Source: CAVZTX01 sp963778375 (GTDB taxonomy: Bacteria > Chloroflexota > Ktedonobacteria > Ktedonobacterales > Ktedonobacteraceae). Taken from it: a stretch of DNA of 33,670 nucleotides. The notes below the pieces were generated by a model, which did not search any database, was not told the DNA's origin, and saw only the letters and a program-made list of their open reading frames with translations. Made by a program: the position numbers and the translations under genes. Below, piece by piece: positions 1-7,231 of the stretch; the stretch's first letter is position 1; every line of letters starts with the position of its first letter. The DNA lies in contig CAVZTX010000009.1 in assembly GCA_963778375.1 (NCBI GenBank), forward strand, positions 1 through 33,670, written 5' to 3'.

Positions 1-128
1 CTTAACCTCAATCCCCTTTTCTCGTCAATTCCCCTCCCATATAGTACCTTTATCCTATATACCATCACATATTTCTAACATATCAACATAACCATGTTAT
101 TATACATACGTTCCCCACGAAATAATAT

Positions 129-164
129 GCGCCGGAAGCGCGTGTCTTTCGTGCCTGGAAGCAC
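129..164 (+). promoter_or_regulatory. Two small hairpins in the leader of the LysM gene
   Basis: GCGC-CGGAA-GCGC (129-141) and GTGC-CTGGAA-GCAC (151-164) are two short stems with similar GGAA-containing loops just upstream of the secreted LysM/transglycosylase gene. Genes of this class often sit behind riboswitches (for example ydaO-type c-di-AMP elements in Actinobacteria), but I do not recognise the conserved core of any known class here. It may only be local structure. Confidence 0.25.
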
Positions 165-224
165 ACAGGAGTGGAACAACAACTGCTTGCGGAGGTTTGC
201 ACATTTTCTCTAGAAAGAAGATAT

Positions 225-938
225 ATGCAAACATATCAGCACATTCAGATGTGCTTACGTCGGTACCTTGTAGGAAGTCTCGTAGGAAAGTTGCTTAGTT
301 TCGTCGTTCTTGGACTGCTCCCCTTAGTCGCAATATTCATTGTGGCCGCACCAAACGCAAGTGCACAAACGAGTAGTACCTGTTCAAAGAGTGAACGCCC
401 TTACATCGTAATGGCAGGCGATACACTCAGTGGAATTGGAGATCGCTATGACACAAGCTGGTCAGCACTCGCAACGGACAACCATATTCTCAATGCCAAT
501 CTGATCTACAGGGGTCAGACCATCTGCATCGTTGTTCATGGAGCTGCCAGAAGCATACCAAAGCCGGTACACAATAACCCTGCTCCAATCCAGAACACTC
601 CGGCACAACCTGTTCCGGTACAGCCGACGAGTGTACCACCACCCGCTACTCCACAGCCAACACCGGTCAGTAGCGGCAACATCCCGGCTATGATTAACGC
701 AGCGTTTGGTTCATATGGGCCAGGTGCCATCAATGTTGCCACCTGTGAGTCGGGCCTGAATCCCAACGCTTACAATCCATCCGGCGCATCCGGTCTTTTC
801 CAGATCATGCCGGGTACATGGGCAAGAACCTCAGAAGCAGGTCAATCGCCCTTTAACGCCGCTGCCAATATTGCAGCCGCACACGAAATCTTCGTTCGCG
901 ATGGATACAGTTGGAGAGAATGGAGCTGCCAGCCCTAA
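225..938 (+). CDS. Secreted LysM / Rpf-like lytic transglycosylase
   Basis: This is a probable exported peptidoglycan hydrolase of 237 residues. A signal peptide with a hydrophobic stretch at about residues 24-42 ends at ASA (about 47). A LysM domain follows (about 59-103, containing AGDTLSGIGDRY), then a Pro/Gln/Thr-rich linker (109-148) and a lysozyme-like domain. That domain has CESGLNPNAYN with candidate catalytic Glu175, then SGLFQIMPGTW, and ends in WREWSCQP. The CES and final WSC cysteines recall the disulfide of resuscitation-promoting factors, so an Rpf-like role in wall remodelling or spore/dormancy exit is possible but inferred. The frame is open from a GTG at 171, but AGGA abuts that GTG. 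The ATG at 225 has AGAAAGAAG upstream and gives a normal signal peptide, so I chose it. A strong terminator follows, so the gene is probably monocistronic. Confidence 0.85.
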   Translation: MQTYQHIQMCLRRYLVGSLVGKLLSFVVLGLLPLVAIFIVAAPNASAQTSSTCSKSERPYIVMAGDTLSGIGDRYDTSWSALATDNHILNANLIYRGQTICIVVHGAARSIPKPVHNNPAPIQNTPAQPVPVQPTSVPPPATPQPTPVSSGNIPAMINAAFGSYGPGAINVATCESGLNPNAYNPSGASGLFQIMPGTWARTSEAGQSPFNAAANIAAAHEIFVRDGYSWREWSCQP

Positions 939-985
939 ACTGCAGCTCTAGAAAAATCTCCAACCATCGCGCCTCCTAAGCAGAC

Positions 986-1029
986 AGCAGAAGCCCAGGG
1001 TTCTCGTGAACTCCTGGGCTTCTGCTTTT
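986..1029 (+). terminator. Rho-independent terminator of the LysM gene
   Basis: The perfect 14-bp arms AGCAGAAGCCCAGG (986-999) and CCTGGGCTTCTGCT (1013-1026) enclose GTTC-TCGT-GAAC, which can extend the stem, and are followed by TTTT. It lies 48 bp after the stop codon. Confidence 0.92.
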
Positions 1030-1047
1030 GTCAGAGTGCACATTGTC

Positions 1048-1109
1048 ATCCTTCGCTCTCGCTCAGGATCTCGCTCGCCGGACACAGATCCTTCGCTCTC
1101 GCTCAGGAT
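1048..1109. repeat. Pair of 22-bp dispersed-type repeats
   Basis: The same 22-bp sequence, beginning ATCCTTCGCTC and ending GCTCAGGAT, occurs at 1048-1069 and again at 1088-1109. Each copy begins ATCCT and ends AGGAT, so it is an imperfect palindrome. The outer flanks (TGTCATCCT left, AGGATGACA right) are also inverted. It resembles the intergenic palindromic repeats of large Chloroflexota genomes; that wider occurrence cannot be checked here. Confidence 0.8.
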
Positions 1110-1144
1110 GACACAACGAGAGAATCCCTTATTTGAAATGGATT

Positions 1145-1163
1145 GGGCCTTGTGCCTGTCCGA
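1145..1163. repeat. CCTTGTGCCTGTCC dispersed repeat, copy 1
   Basis: GGGCCTTGTGCCTGTCCGA closely matches the core of the palindrome at 15986-16006 (GGACAGGC-CTTGT-GCCTGTCC). A further degenerate piece (TTGTTCCTGTCC) follows. This copy has lost the left arm of the hairpin. Confidence 0.65.
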
Positions 1164-1176
1164 GATGGCTTGTTCC

Positions 1177-1206
1177 TGTCCACAGTCTCATTTCATGCGA
1201 TATAAT
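1177..1206 (+). promoter_or_regulatory. Possible promoter of the cyclase-ATPase gene
   Basis: A consensus -10 box TATAAT lies at 1201-1206, 44 bp before the start codon. The -35 region is poor (TGTCCA at 1177-1182 with an 18-bp spacer), so an activator may be needed. Confidence 0.45.
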
Positions 1207-1250
1207 AGAAGAGCAAACGTTCTTAATACATATCTCTAAAAAGGTCATCC

Positions 1251-2471
1251 ATGCATCACCTGCCAACGGGAACAGTCACCTTGCTTTTCACCGATATTGA
1301 AGCCTCCACGCGCCTGCTCTCGCAACTGGGCGAACGCTACGCCGCTGTGCTCACAGAGTACCGGCAACTGCTGCGTACTGTCTTACAGCAGTGGAACGGC
1401 CACGAGGTTGACACACAAGGAGATGCTTTCTTCGTGGCATTTGTTCGCGCCATAGATGCTGTCTCTGCGGCGGTGGATGCACAGCGTGCCCTGGCTGCTT
1501 ATTCCTGGCCGGAGGGAATAGCTGTGCGAACCCGCATTGGCTTGCATACCGGCGAACCTTCTGTTGCCGCTGAAGGATATGTCGGCATGGATGTCCACTA
1601 TGCCGCACGACTCATGAGTGCTGGATATGGTGGACAGGTGCTGCTCTCACAGACAACCCGCGATCTCGTCGAGCACGACCTGCCGGAGGGTCTGAGCCTG
1701 CGCAATCTTGGAGAGCATCGCCTTCGGGATGTAGGCTATTCCAGCCACATCTTCCAATTGGTTATCGCGGGCCTACCATCCGATTTTCCACCGCTCAGGA
1801 CGCTCAGCACGCGCAGCGGCTCCCCTAACAACTTACCCATTATGCCAACGCCGCTCATCGGTCGAGAGCAAGAAATAACTGCCGTGCAGCAACTCCTGCG
1901 CAGCCAGGATGTACGCCTTTTAACATTGACCGGCCCTGGAGGAACCGGCAAGACTCGTTTGAGCGTGCAGGCGGCAGCAGAGTTGTGCGAGCAATTTCCC
2001 GACGGCGTATTTTTCGTAGCCCTGGCCGCCCTCAGCGATCCCAACCTCGTGCTTCCAACGCTCGCCAAGGTACTCGGCATTCAGGAAGGCAGCAGCCAAT
2101 CCCTTTTACAGAGCTTGAAGGATTATCTGCAACAGAAGCAAGTATTATTGCTGCTGGACAACTTCGAGCAGGTCACACCGGCAGCTCTGTCGATTGAAGA
2201 CCTGCTCCTGGCATGTCCACACATCAAAATCCTGGTCACAAGTCGTGCACTACTGCATCTACAGACCGAGCACGTCTTTTCAGTACCGCCGCTAGAGCTG
2301 CCAAACATCACTCATCTACCAAAGGGCAAAGCCCTTGAGCAATGCTCCTCGGTTGCGCTCTTTGTCCAGCGTGCTCAAGCCATTTCGTCCCACCTTCCAG
2401 CTCACTCAAGCCAATGCTCGTGCGATTGCGGAGATCTGTGTGCGCCTGGATGGATTACCACTGGCGATTGA
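1251..2471 (+). CDS. Class III cyclase + NB-ARC-type ATPase, N-terminal part (frameshifted)
   Basis: N-terminal part of a cyclase/ATPase/TPR regulator. Residues 1-170 form a class III nucleotidyl cyclase domain with metal-binding aspartates in LLFTDIEAST and TQGDAFFVAF. The usual substrate Lys before TxGD is Asp (VDTQGD), and the usual VNxAAR is VHYAAR, so catalysis may be altered or absent. A STAND-type ATPase follows, with Walker A GPGGTGKT (about residue 227) and Walker B VLLLLDNFEQ. The reading frame is lost after FVQRAQAI. Removing one T from TTT at 2383-2385 continues as RPTFQLTQAN into the next open frame, exactly as homologues of the family read. The true protein would be 980 residues (1251-4194). 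The last ~30 codons listed here are out of frame. An AAAAGG site precedes the ATG. Confidence 0.8.
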   Translation: MHHLPTGTVTLLFTDIEASTRLLSQLGERYAAVLTEYRQLLRTVLQQWNGHEVDTQGDAFFVAFVRAIDAVSAAVDAQRALAAYSWPEGIAVRTRIGLHTGEPSVAAEGYVGMDVHYAARLMSAGYGGQVLLSQTTRDLVEHDLPEGLSLRNLGEHRLRDVGYSSHIFQLVIAGLPSDFPPLRTLSTRSGSPNNLPIMPTPLIGREQEITAVQQLLRSQDVRLLTLTGPGGTGKTRLSVQAAAELCEQFPDGVFFVALAALSDPNLVLPTLAKVLGIQEGSSQSLLQSLKDYLQQKQVLLLLDNFEQVTPAALSIEDLLLACPHIKILVTSRALLHLQTEHVFSVPPLELPNITHLPKGKALEQCSSVALFVQRAQAISSHLPAHSSQCSCDCGDLCAPGWITTGD

Positions 2472-4194
2472 ACTGGCAGCAGCGCGTATCCGCTTGCTGC
2501 CGCCACAGGCACTGCTGGCACGACTGTCAAAAAGTCTGCAAGTGCTCACAGGGGGAGCACAGACCTTGCCGGTGCGGCAACAAACCCTGCGTAACACGAT
2601 TCAATGGAGCTATGATTTATTGGATGCCCAGGAGCAGCGACTCTTCCGGAGACTTTCTGTCTTTGCCGGTGGCTGGACGCTGGATGCTGCCGAAGCAGTA
2701 GTAAATGCTGTTCAGGAAGCGAACTCGACCGTTCTATCCGTACTGGATGGCGTAGCTTCCCTGCTGGACAAGAGCCTGCTATTACAAATCGAGCAGGACA
2801 GTCAGGAGCCACGCCTCATCATGCTGGCGACTATTCGCGAGTTTGGACGGGAATGCCTAGCCACGAGCGGCGAAATGGAAGTCATCCAAAAAGCTCACGC
2901 CGCATACTACCTGGCACTGGCTGAACAGGCCGAGACGGAACTTGGAGGTCCACAGCTTGTTTCCTGGTTAGATTGCTTAGAACGCGAGCATGATAACATA
3001 TGGGCAGCGCTGCGCTGGCTCCGGGAGCAAAGCAAGACTGAAGGCAGCACAGGTGGAATGAACGAAGGACATAGTGCTGAGATGGCTCTTCGATTCAGCG
3101 CGGCCCTGGAACGCTTCTGGATTGTGCGCGGCTATCGCAGTGAGGGCCGCAGCATCCTCGAATGGGCGCTATCCAATAATAAAGGAGTTGCGGCACCTGT
3201 GCGGGCAAAAGCGCTCATCACTGCCGCAAGACTGGCTTTTAGTCAGAGCGACTACGAGCGCGGTGAAGCGCTGGCCAGAGAAGGTCTGACGCTGTTTCGA
3301 GAACTGGGAGACATACGAGGCATTGCCCTCTCGCTCGACAGACTCGGCATGGCTGCCTGGAGAAAAGGCGACTTCACAGCAGCCCGTCCGTTAATGGAAG
3401 AAGACCTGGCGCTCTTTCGCAAATTGGGCGACAAGGAACGCCTCGCCTGGTCGCTTTTCACCCTCGGACTCCTCGACAGCAAACAGGGCGAATACTCCCG
3501 GGCACAAACCCTCTTCGAAGAAAGCCTGGCGATGCACAGAGAGCTAGGCAACCAGCGCGGCATGGCAGCCTCACTCAACCAACTGGCAGGTAGCATACTC
3601 GTTACTCAAGGTGACCCCGCCTCAGTACGTCCCCTGCTCGAAGAAGCCCTCTCGCTCAATCGGGAGATTGGAGACAAGGAAGGTATTGCCGTTTCATCTT
3701 CCCTCTTAGCAGAACTGGCATTCCTCCAGCATGATCTGCCCACAGCCCGTTCTCTGGTAGAAGAGAGCCTGGTCCTTTACAGGGAGATGGAATATCGCAA
3801 AGGCACTGCCGAATCACTCTCCTTCCTCGCAAGAATAGCCACTACGCAAAGTGATTATCAGACCGCCCGTTCCCTCTGCAATGAATCCCTAACTATAGCC
3901 AAAGAAATGGGCGACAAAGAACTCCTCGCCTCGGGCTTGGAAAGGCTGGCAGGAATAATCGCGGCTCAACAAACCGAAGGAACATCCACAAAAGAAACTC
4001 TATGGGCCGCAAAGCTCTGGGGAGCAGCAGAATCCTTGCGCAAAGCTATTGGTGCCCCCATTCCCCTTCTCGAACGCTCCACCTACGAGTGCGCAGTTAC
4101 CACCATTCGCACTCAACTCGGCACCGAAACATTCACTGCCGCCTGGGCCGAAGGACAAACTCTGACCCCAGATCAAGCCCTCGCTGCACAGTAA
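2335..4194 (+). CDS. NB-ARC C-terminal half + TPR repeats of the same regulator
   Basis: C-terminal continuation of the gene that begins at 1251; genuine homology starts near 2386 (RPTFQLTQANARAIAEIC), and the nominal start at 2335 is an artefact. It contains the ATPase helical/winged region (DGLPLAIELAAARIRLLPP, then LFRRLSVFAGGWTLDAAEAV), followed by about six ~40-residue tetratricopeptide repeats with phrases such as LFRELGDIRGIALSLDRLG and LHREL-type variants. Such proteins act as cytoplasmic STAND switches in which the TPR part senses a ligand or partner. No LuxR-type DNA-binding domain is present at the C terminus, so output is presumably the N-terminal cyclase. As sequenced, the two halves could only be joined by a +1 shift. 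Confidence 0.8.
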   Translation: MSNAPRLRSLSSVLKPFRPTFQLTQANARAIAEICVRLDGLPLAIELAAARIRLLPPQALLARLSKSLQVLTGGAQTLPVRQQTLRNTIQWSYDLLDAQEQRLFRRLSVFAGGWTLDAAEAVVNAVQEANSTVLSVLDGVASLLDKSLLLQIEQDSQEPRLIMLATIREFGRECLATSGEMEVIQKAHAAYYLALAEQAETELGGPQLVSWLDCLEREHDNIWAALRWLREQSKTEGSTGGMNEGHSAEMALRFSAALERFWIVRGYRSEGRSILEWALSNNKGVAAPVRAKALITAARLAFSQSDYERGEALAREGLTLFRELGDIRGIALSLDRLGMAAWRKGDFTAARPLMEEDLALFRKLGDKERLAWSLFTLGLLDSKQGEYSRAQTLFEESLAMHRELGNQRGMAASLNQLAGSILVTQGDPASVRPLLEEALSLNREIGDKEGIAVSSSLLAELAFLQHDLPTARSLVEESLVLYREMEYRKGTAESLSFLARIATTQSDYQTARSLCNESLTIAKEMGDKELLASGLERLAGIIAAQQTEGTSTKETLWAAKLWGAAESLRKAIGAPIPLLERSTYECAVTTIRTQLGTETFTAAWAEGQTLTPDQALAAQ

Positions 4195-4213
4195 CTACTT
4201 GCTGAAGACCATC

Positions 4214-5296
4214 TTAACGCCACGTTTTGCCCAAAACGCGCACCCAGTTCCCATAAGCGATTTTATGTAGCGACACATCGTCATAGCCTCGCGCTTGTAA
4301 AAGATCAATCAGCTTAGGCAGGCCCGTCGCATCACCAATCTCCAAAGGGATCTTCGTACCATCAAAATCAGTGCCAAGCCCAACACCATCAATGCCAAGC
4401 TTATCCACAAGGTAATCCAGATGTCGCACTAGCATATCAAGCGGAACATCAGGATCATTATTTCCATCCTCGCGCAAATCATTGACGCCGAAGTTCAGTC
4501 CAACCATACCCTCTGAGTCTCTAATTGCCTCCAGTTGGTTGTCGGTCAAATTGCGCGTCGATGGGACGATAGCATGCACATTGGAATGTGTCGCAACCAA
4601 TGGAGCCTCAGACAGTCTAGCCACATCCCAGAAACCCTGCTCATTAATGTGTGAAAGGTCAAGCATAATACCCAGGCGATTGCAGGCACGAACCAGTTCT
4701 CGCCCGGCATCGGTCAGGCCAGGTCCGATATCCGGAGAATGCGGAAATGCAAACGGCACACCATGTGCAAATGCATTTGGTCGACTCCAGACAAGCCCAA
4801 GTGAGCGTAGCCCAGCCTGGTAAAACACCTCGAGCGCATCTAGTCCTGGATCGATAGCCTCAGCCCCCTCAAAATGCAGGATCGCGGCATGAACATCATT
4901 TCGCAAGCATGTTACCAACTCATCGACCATCCTCACAACCTGAAGTTGCCCCTTCGACTCAGCCTCCAACCGGAAAAGGCTTGCCGTCATTGCCATCGTC
5001 ACCCGCTGAGCATACCCCAGTTCAAGCGCTGGTGGCAGAGGAAACTCGTACCCCGCCTCCGTGATTCTCATGTCGGTCCGACCCAACCTGACAGGTTGAG
5101 GCCCCGACGGATCACCAGGAACGAAGACAGCAAAGAATCCCCCGGCCAATCCTCCTTCACGGGCGCGTGGCAGATCAATATGTCCGCTATCGCTTCGCGT
5201 AAAAAAATCACGTCCCTTTCCCCGCTCAGGCAAATAGAGATGTAGCAGCGTATCCTGGTGACCAACAATAATTGGCAGCTTATTCGTAGTAGTCAT
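4214..5296 (-). CDS. Membrane-dipeptidase family peptidase (M19)
   Basis: A zinc-dependent dipeptidase of 360 residues, the full length for family M19 (renal dipeptidase-like). Visible metal-site motifs are the H-x-D pair GHQDTLLHL (His13, Asp15), the bridging Glu in LHFEGAEAID, and later LDLSH, ATHSN, RNLTD and GLGTDFDG. The domain core GHIDLPRAREGGLAGGFFAVF is typical. No signal peptide or membrane segment is seen, so a cytoplasmic role in dipeptide turnover is likely; some relatives process D-amino-acid or modified dipeptides, which cannot be decided here. AGAGG lies a few bases before the ATG. It converges on the cyclase-TPR gene with only 19 bp between stops and no clear terminator. Confidence 0.9.
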   Translation of the reverse strand: MTTTNKLPIIVGHQDTLLHLYLPERGKGRDFFTRSDSGHIDLPRAREGGLAGGFFAVFVPGDPSGPQPVRLGRTDMRITEAGYEFPLPPALELGYAQRVTMAMTASLFRLEAESKGQLQVVRMVDELVTCLRNDVHAAILHFEGAEAIDPGLDALEVFYQAGLRSLGLVWSRPNAFAHGVPFAFPHSPDIGPGLTDAGRELVRACNRLGIMLDLSHINEQGFWDVARLSEAPLVATHSNVHAIVPSTRNLTDNQLEAIRDSEGMVGLNFGVNDLREDGNNDPDVPLDMLVRHLDYLVDKLGIDGVGLGTDFDGTKIPLEIGDATGLPKLIDLLQARGYDDVSLHKIAYGNWVRVLGKTWR

Positions 5297-5404
5297 TCAG
5301 TTCCTCTCTTTGCGAAGCGATAGCCTTTACTTACCCTCGATTGTCCCGAAAATGAGTGTGTTTCATCGTCACTACTGTCACTTTCATCAGAACAATGTAC
5401 GTTC

Positions 5405-5434
5405 ATAGTAGCACGCAGCAATACAGAGACGCAA
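5405..5434 (-). promoter_or_regulatory. Possible promoter of the dipeptidase gene
   Basis: On the minus strand TTGCGT (5434-5429), an 18-bp spacer and TACTAT (5410-5405) lie about 110 bp upstream of the dipeptidase start. The boxes are moderately good only. Confidence 0.35.
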
Positions 5435-5484
5435 TCTGAATGAGAGTAGCAGTTCGCATTATAGCTAGTGAAACCAGAGCCTAT

Positions 5485-5547
5485 ACCTTCGCGTGAATAA
5501 AGAAGGTCATGAACTCCATCCCTGAAAGGGGGAGCTTGCAGTAGTCC
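5485..5547 (-). ncRNA. Putative omega-RNA 3' part / right end of the TnpB element
   Basis: Directly downstream of tnpB on its own strand the sequence folds into GCTCC-CCC-TTTCA-GGG-AT-GGAGT (5535-5513), the kind of terminal stem expected at the 3' end of IS200/IS605 right-end guide RNAs. It is followed by TTCATGAC (boundary about 5506) and a second hairpin ACCTTC-11 nt-GAAGGT (5507-5485). The RNA would start inside the tnpB 3' end and carry the roughly 20 nt after the boundary as its guide. The exact boundary and which hairpin belongs to the element are inferred. Confidence 0.5.
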
Positions 5548-6651
5548 TTAACCGCACCGCCGATTATTCCGGCGATGCTTAGACTCTACATTAGGCTGCA
5601 TGACTTCAGCCCTGGCTATGTTCCTAGCAGCATTCCGATCAGCGTTATCGGAGTAGCCACATTTGACACAACAGAAGATAGATTGACTCTTGCGATTAGC
5701 CTTTTCGCAGTGTCCGCAGACACTACACGTCTGAGAGGTATAGGCGGGGTCTACTAAATACAGTGGCACTCCAGCGAGAGCAGCCTTGTATTGAAGGAAG
5801 AAACGGAGTTGAAAGAACGCCCAGGAGGAGTGGCGTGAACGCTGAGATTTCTTAACCGTGCGTTCCGTATGAGTACGGATGTGCCTTAAATCTTCAATCG
5901 CTATTCCTTGCTGATGGCCTTTGGCCTTCTGAACAATCCGTTTGGAGATACGATGATTGGTGTCGCGTTTGAAACGGGCTTCCCGCCCAGACAGTTTCTT
6001 GAGATGCCGCTTCGCCGACTGCGTGCCGCGTTTCTGCAAGCGTTGACGCAACGAGGCGTAGTGCTGACGGGCCTTTTCTACCTGCTCACCGCTAAAAGAC
6101 TCGCCTTCGCTGTCAGTCGCCAGGTTCACCATGCCAAGATCGACACCAAGGGTTCCATGAGGAACAGAGGGAGTCGGTTCAGCCACATCAAGCGTCATCG
6201 CCAGATAGAAGGTGCCAGAGCGATAGAGCAAATCGGCTTGCCCCTTGATCGCTCCCATGCGGGACTGCTGATACTGACCCATCAGGAATGGGACGCGCAC
6301 GCGGCCTACAAGTGTCAAGAGAGAAACGTGTGTCAAGCCCTTCAAGCTCATAATCCGTTCGTCATAGACGATCGCGCCCTCTACTCTGAAATGAGGCTGG
6401 ATGCTCTTATCACGCTTATAGGCTTCACTTACCTTGCTGATGCACCGGATAGCCAATTGGGACGGCAATCGGTACTTCGTGCGCAACTCACGATACACGC
6501 GCTTCTGCAAGCCAAACTTCTGGGCGGTATGTTCCGCAAACGCCACAGAAGCCACGAAGTTGGCTGCTTCGTTAAACGTGCGCATGGTCTCAAGCAGGGC
6601 TTGCTGCTGTTCGGTTGTCGGGGCAAGCTTCAAGAGCATCGTTTGTTTCAT
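5548..6651 (-). CDS. tnpB: IS200/IS605-family TnpB (RNA-guided nuclease), orphan
   Basis: A complete OrfB/TnpB of 367 residues. The RuvC catalytic residues are all visible: Asp171 in LGVDLGMVNLA, Glu253 in GIAIEDLRHI, and Asp338 in SDNADRNAARN. The zinc ribbon has Cys309, Cys312, Cys328 and Cys331 (TCSVCG...CCVKCG). TnpB nucleases are guided by an RNA from the element's right end to cut DNA next to a short TAM and so help retain the element. No TnpA transposase lies beside it, so this is either a non-autonomous element moved in trans or a copy kept for another role. A promoter CTGACA-17 bp-TATACT ends 7 bp before the ATG, suggesting a leaderless transcript; no good ribosome site is seen. Confidence 0.9.
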   Translation of the reverse strand: MKQTMLLKLAPTTEQQQALLETMRTFNEAANFVASVAFAEHTAQKFGLQKRVYRELRTKYRLPSQLAIRCISKVSEAYKRDKSIQPHFRVEGAIVYDERIMSLKGLTHVSLLTLVGRVRVPFLMGQYQQSRMGAIKGQADLLYRSGTFYLAMTLDVAEPTPSVPHGTLGVDLGMVNLATDSEGESFSGEQVEKARQHYASLRQRLQKRGTQSAKRHLKKLSGREARFKRDTNHRISKRIVQKAKGHQQGIAIEDLRHIRTHTERTVKKSQRSRHSSWAFFQLRFFLQYKAALAGVPLYLVDPAYTSQTCSVCGHCEKANRKSQSIFCCVKCGYSDNADRNAARNIARAEVMQPNVESKHRRNNRRCG

Positions 6652-6657
6652 ATCTCA

Positions 6658-6686
6658 AGTATAGCACGATTGAGAAGAATTGTCAG
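6658..6686 (-). promoter_or_regulatory. Promoter of tnpB
   Basis: On the minus strand CTGACA (6686-6681), an exact 17-bp spacer and TATACT (6663-6658) match sigma-70 boxes at 5/6 and 5/6. The expected start of transcription falls on or next to the A of the tnpB ATG at 6651. Confidence 0.65.
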
Positions 6687-6773
6687 TTATTTTGTCGCTT
6701 TGCGGTGCAGGGTTTCCTCTCCATGCATAAATGCAGGGGTCTCCACGCCGCTTGAATGGTGAAGCATAGTAGG

Positions 6774-6798
6774 CATAGCTACGCTTCGCGTAGCTATG
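6774..6798 (+). promoter_or_regulatory. 11-bp perfect hairpin upstream of the zinc-ribbon gene
   Basis: CATAGCTACGC-TTC-GCGTAGCTATG is a perfect 11-bp stem with a 3-nt loop. It ends 4 bases before the AAGGAG ribosome site of the gene at 6819. No T-run follows on either strand, so it does not look like a terminator. It could be a translation-control hairpin, an mRNA stabiliser, or a structure at the left flank of the TnpB element. Confidence 0.6.
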
Positions 6799-6818
6799 GG
6801 GGAAGGAGTATCTCCAGC

Positions 6819-7085
6819 ATGACACACTTAGCCACATTGCCCGTTCTCGCATATAGTGCGAGCGCAGTTGTAATCTCCCTCTTCGTGATATTTGTATTAA
6901 TTGGCCTTGGTTTATGGTTTTCAGTCTGGTATTACCGCAAACGATTAGAACTTCGCAAGAGCTTGATACGCAATCGGCGCGAAGTAAAAAAATGCCCTAC
7001 CTGCAATACTGTCATGGATCTAGATGTCAACTATTGTCCCAACTGCGGCACTGAAGTACCAACCGTCACCACAATCACTCCTTGA
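6819..7085 (+). CDS. Small membrane protein with C-terminal zinc ribbon
   Basis: An 88-residue protein of no recognised family. It has a single transmembrane helix (about residues 15-40, VVISLFVIFVLIGLGLWF), a basic juxtamembrane segment (YYRKRLELRKSLIRNRREVKK) and a C-terminal zinc ribbon with CPTC (about 60-63) and CPNC (about 75-78). Positive charge after the helix predicts a cytoplasmic zinc ribbon. The frame is open upstream to 6756, but the ATG at 6819 has AAGGAG 10 nt before it and lies just after a strong hairpin, so I chose it. Similar zinc-ribbon membrane proteins exist in many bacteria as adaptors of unknown partner; no function is claimed. Confidence 0.7.
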   Translation: MTHLATLPVLAYSASAVVISLFVIFVLIGLGLWFSVWYYRKRLELRKSLIRNRREVKKCPTCNTVMDLDVNYCPNCGTEVPTVTTITP

Positions 7086-7118
7086 GTGCAGAACCTTATC
7101 CTATAGGTTAAATAAAAG

Positions 7119-7147
7119 TAGCCAGAAAGCAATGAAACGGCTATAAT
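7119..7147 (+). promoter_or_regulatory. Promoter of the hybrid sensor kinase gene
   Basis: TAGCCA (7119-7124), a 17-bp spacer and a perfect TATAAT (7142-7147) lie 84 bp before the chosen start of the sensor kinase. Confidence 0.6.
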
Positions 7148-7231
7148 ATAGTCGAGAAAGATTGCATGCAATTTTTCCCTCACTCATCTATAACGATGAG
7201 ATCAGATTCCCCCCTGATAGGAGATTCGTGC

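Noticed and set aside
129..170. Riboswitch (c-di-AMP ydaO or c-di-GMP) before the LysM gene
   Set aside because: Only two small hairpins are present; the conserved cores of these riboswitches are not visible.
2335..2420. Programmed +1 frameshift in the cyclase-TPR gene
   Set aside because: No slippery codon with a rare codon or stop at the shift site, and three other genes here show the same kind of shift in unrelated contexts; error or mutation is simpler.
4230..4253. CGTTTT-GCCC-AAAACG stem considered as a terminator
   Set aside because: It lies inside the last codons of the dipeptidase gene, has only a 6-bp AT-rich stem and no T-run.
5908..6762. 284-residue open frame on the plus strand opposite tnpB
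   Set aside because: It is the antisense shadow of a well-supported TnpB gene with intact catalytic motifs; no domain, start site or homology is visible in it.
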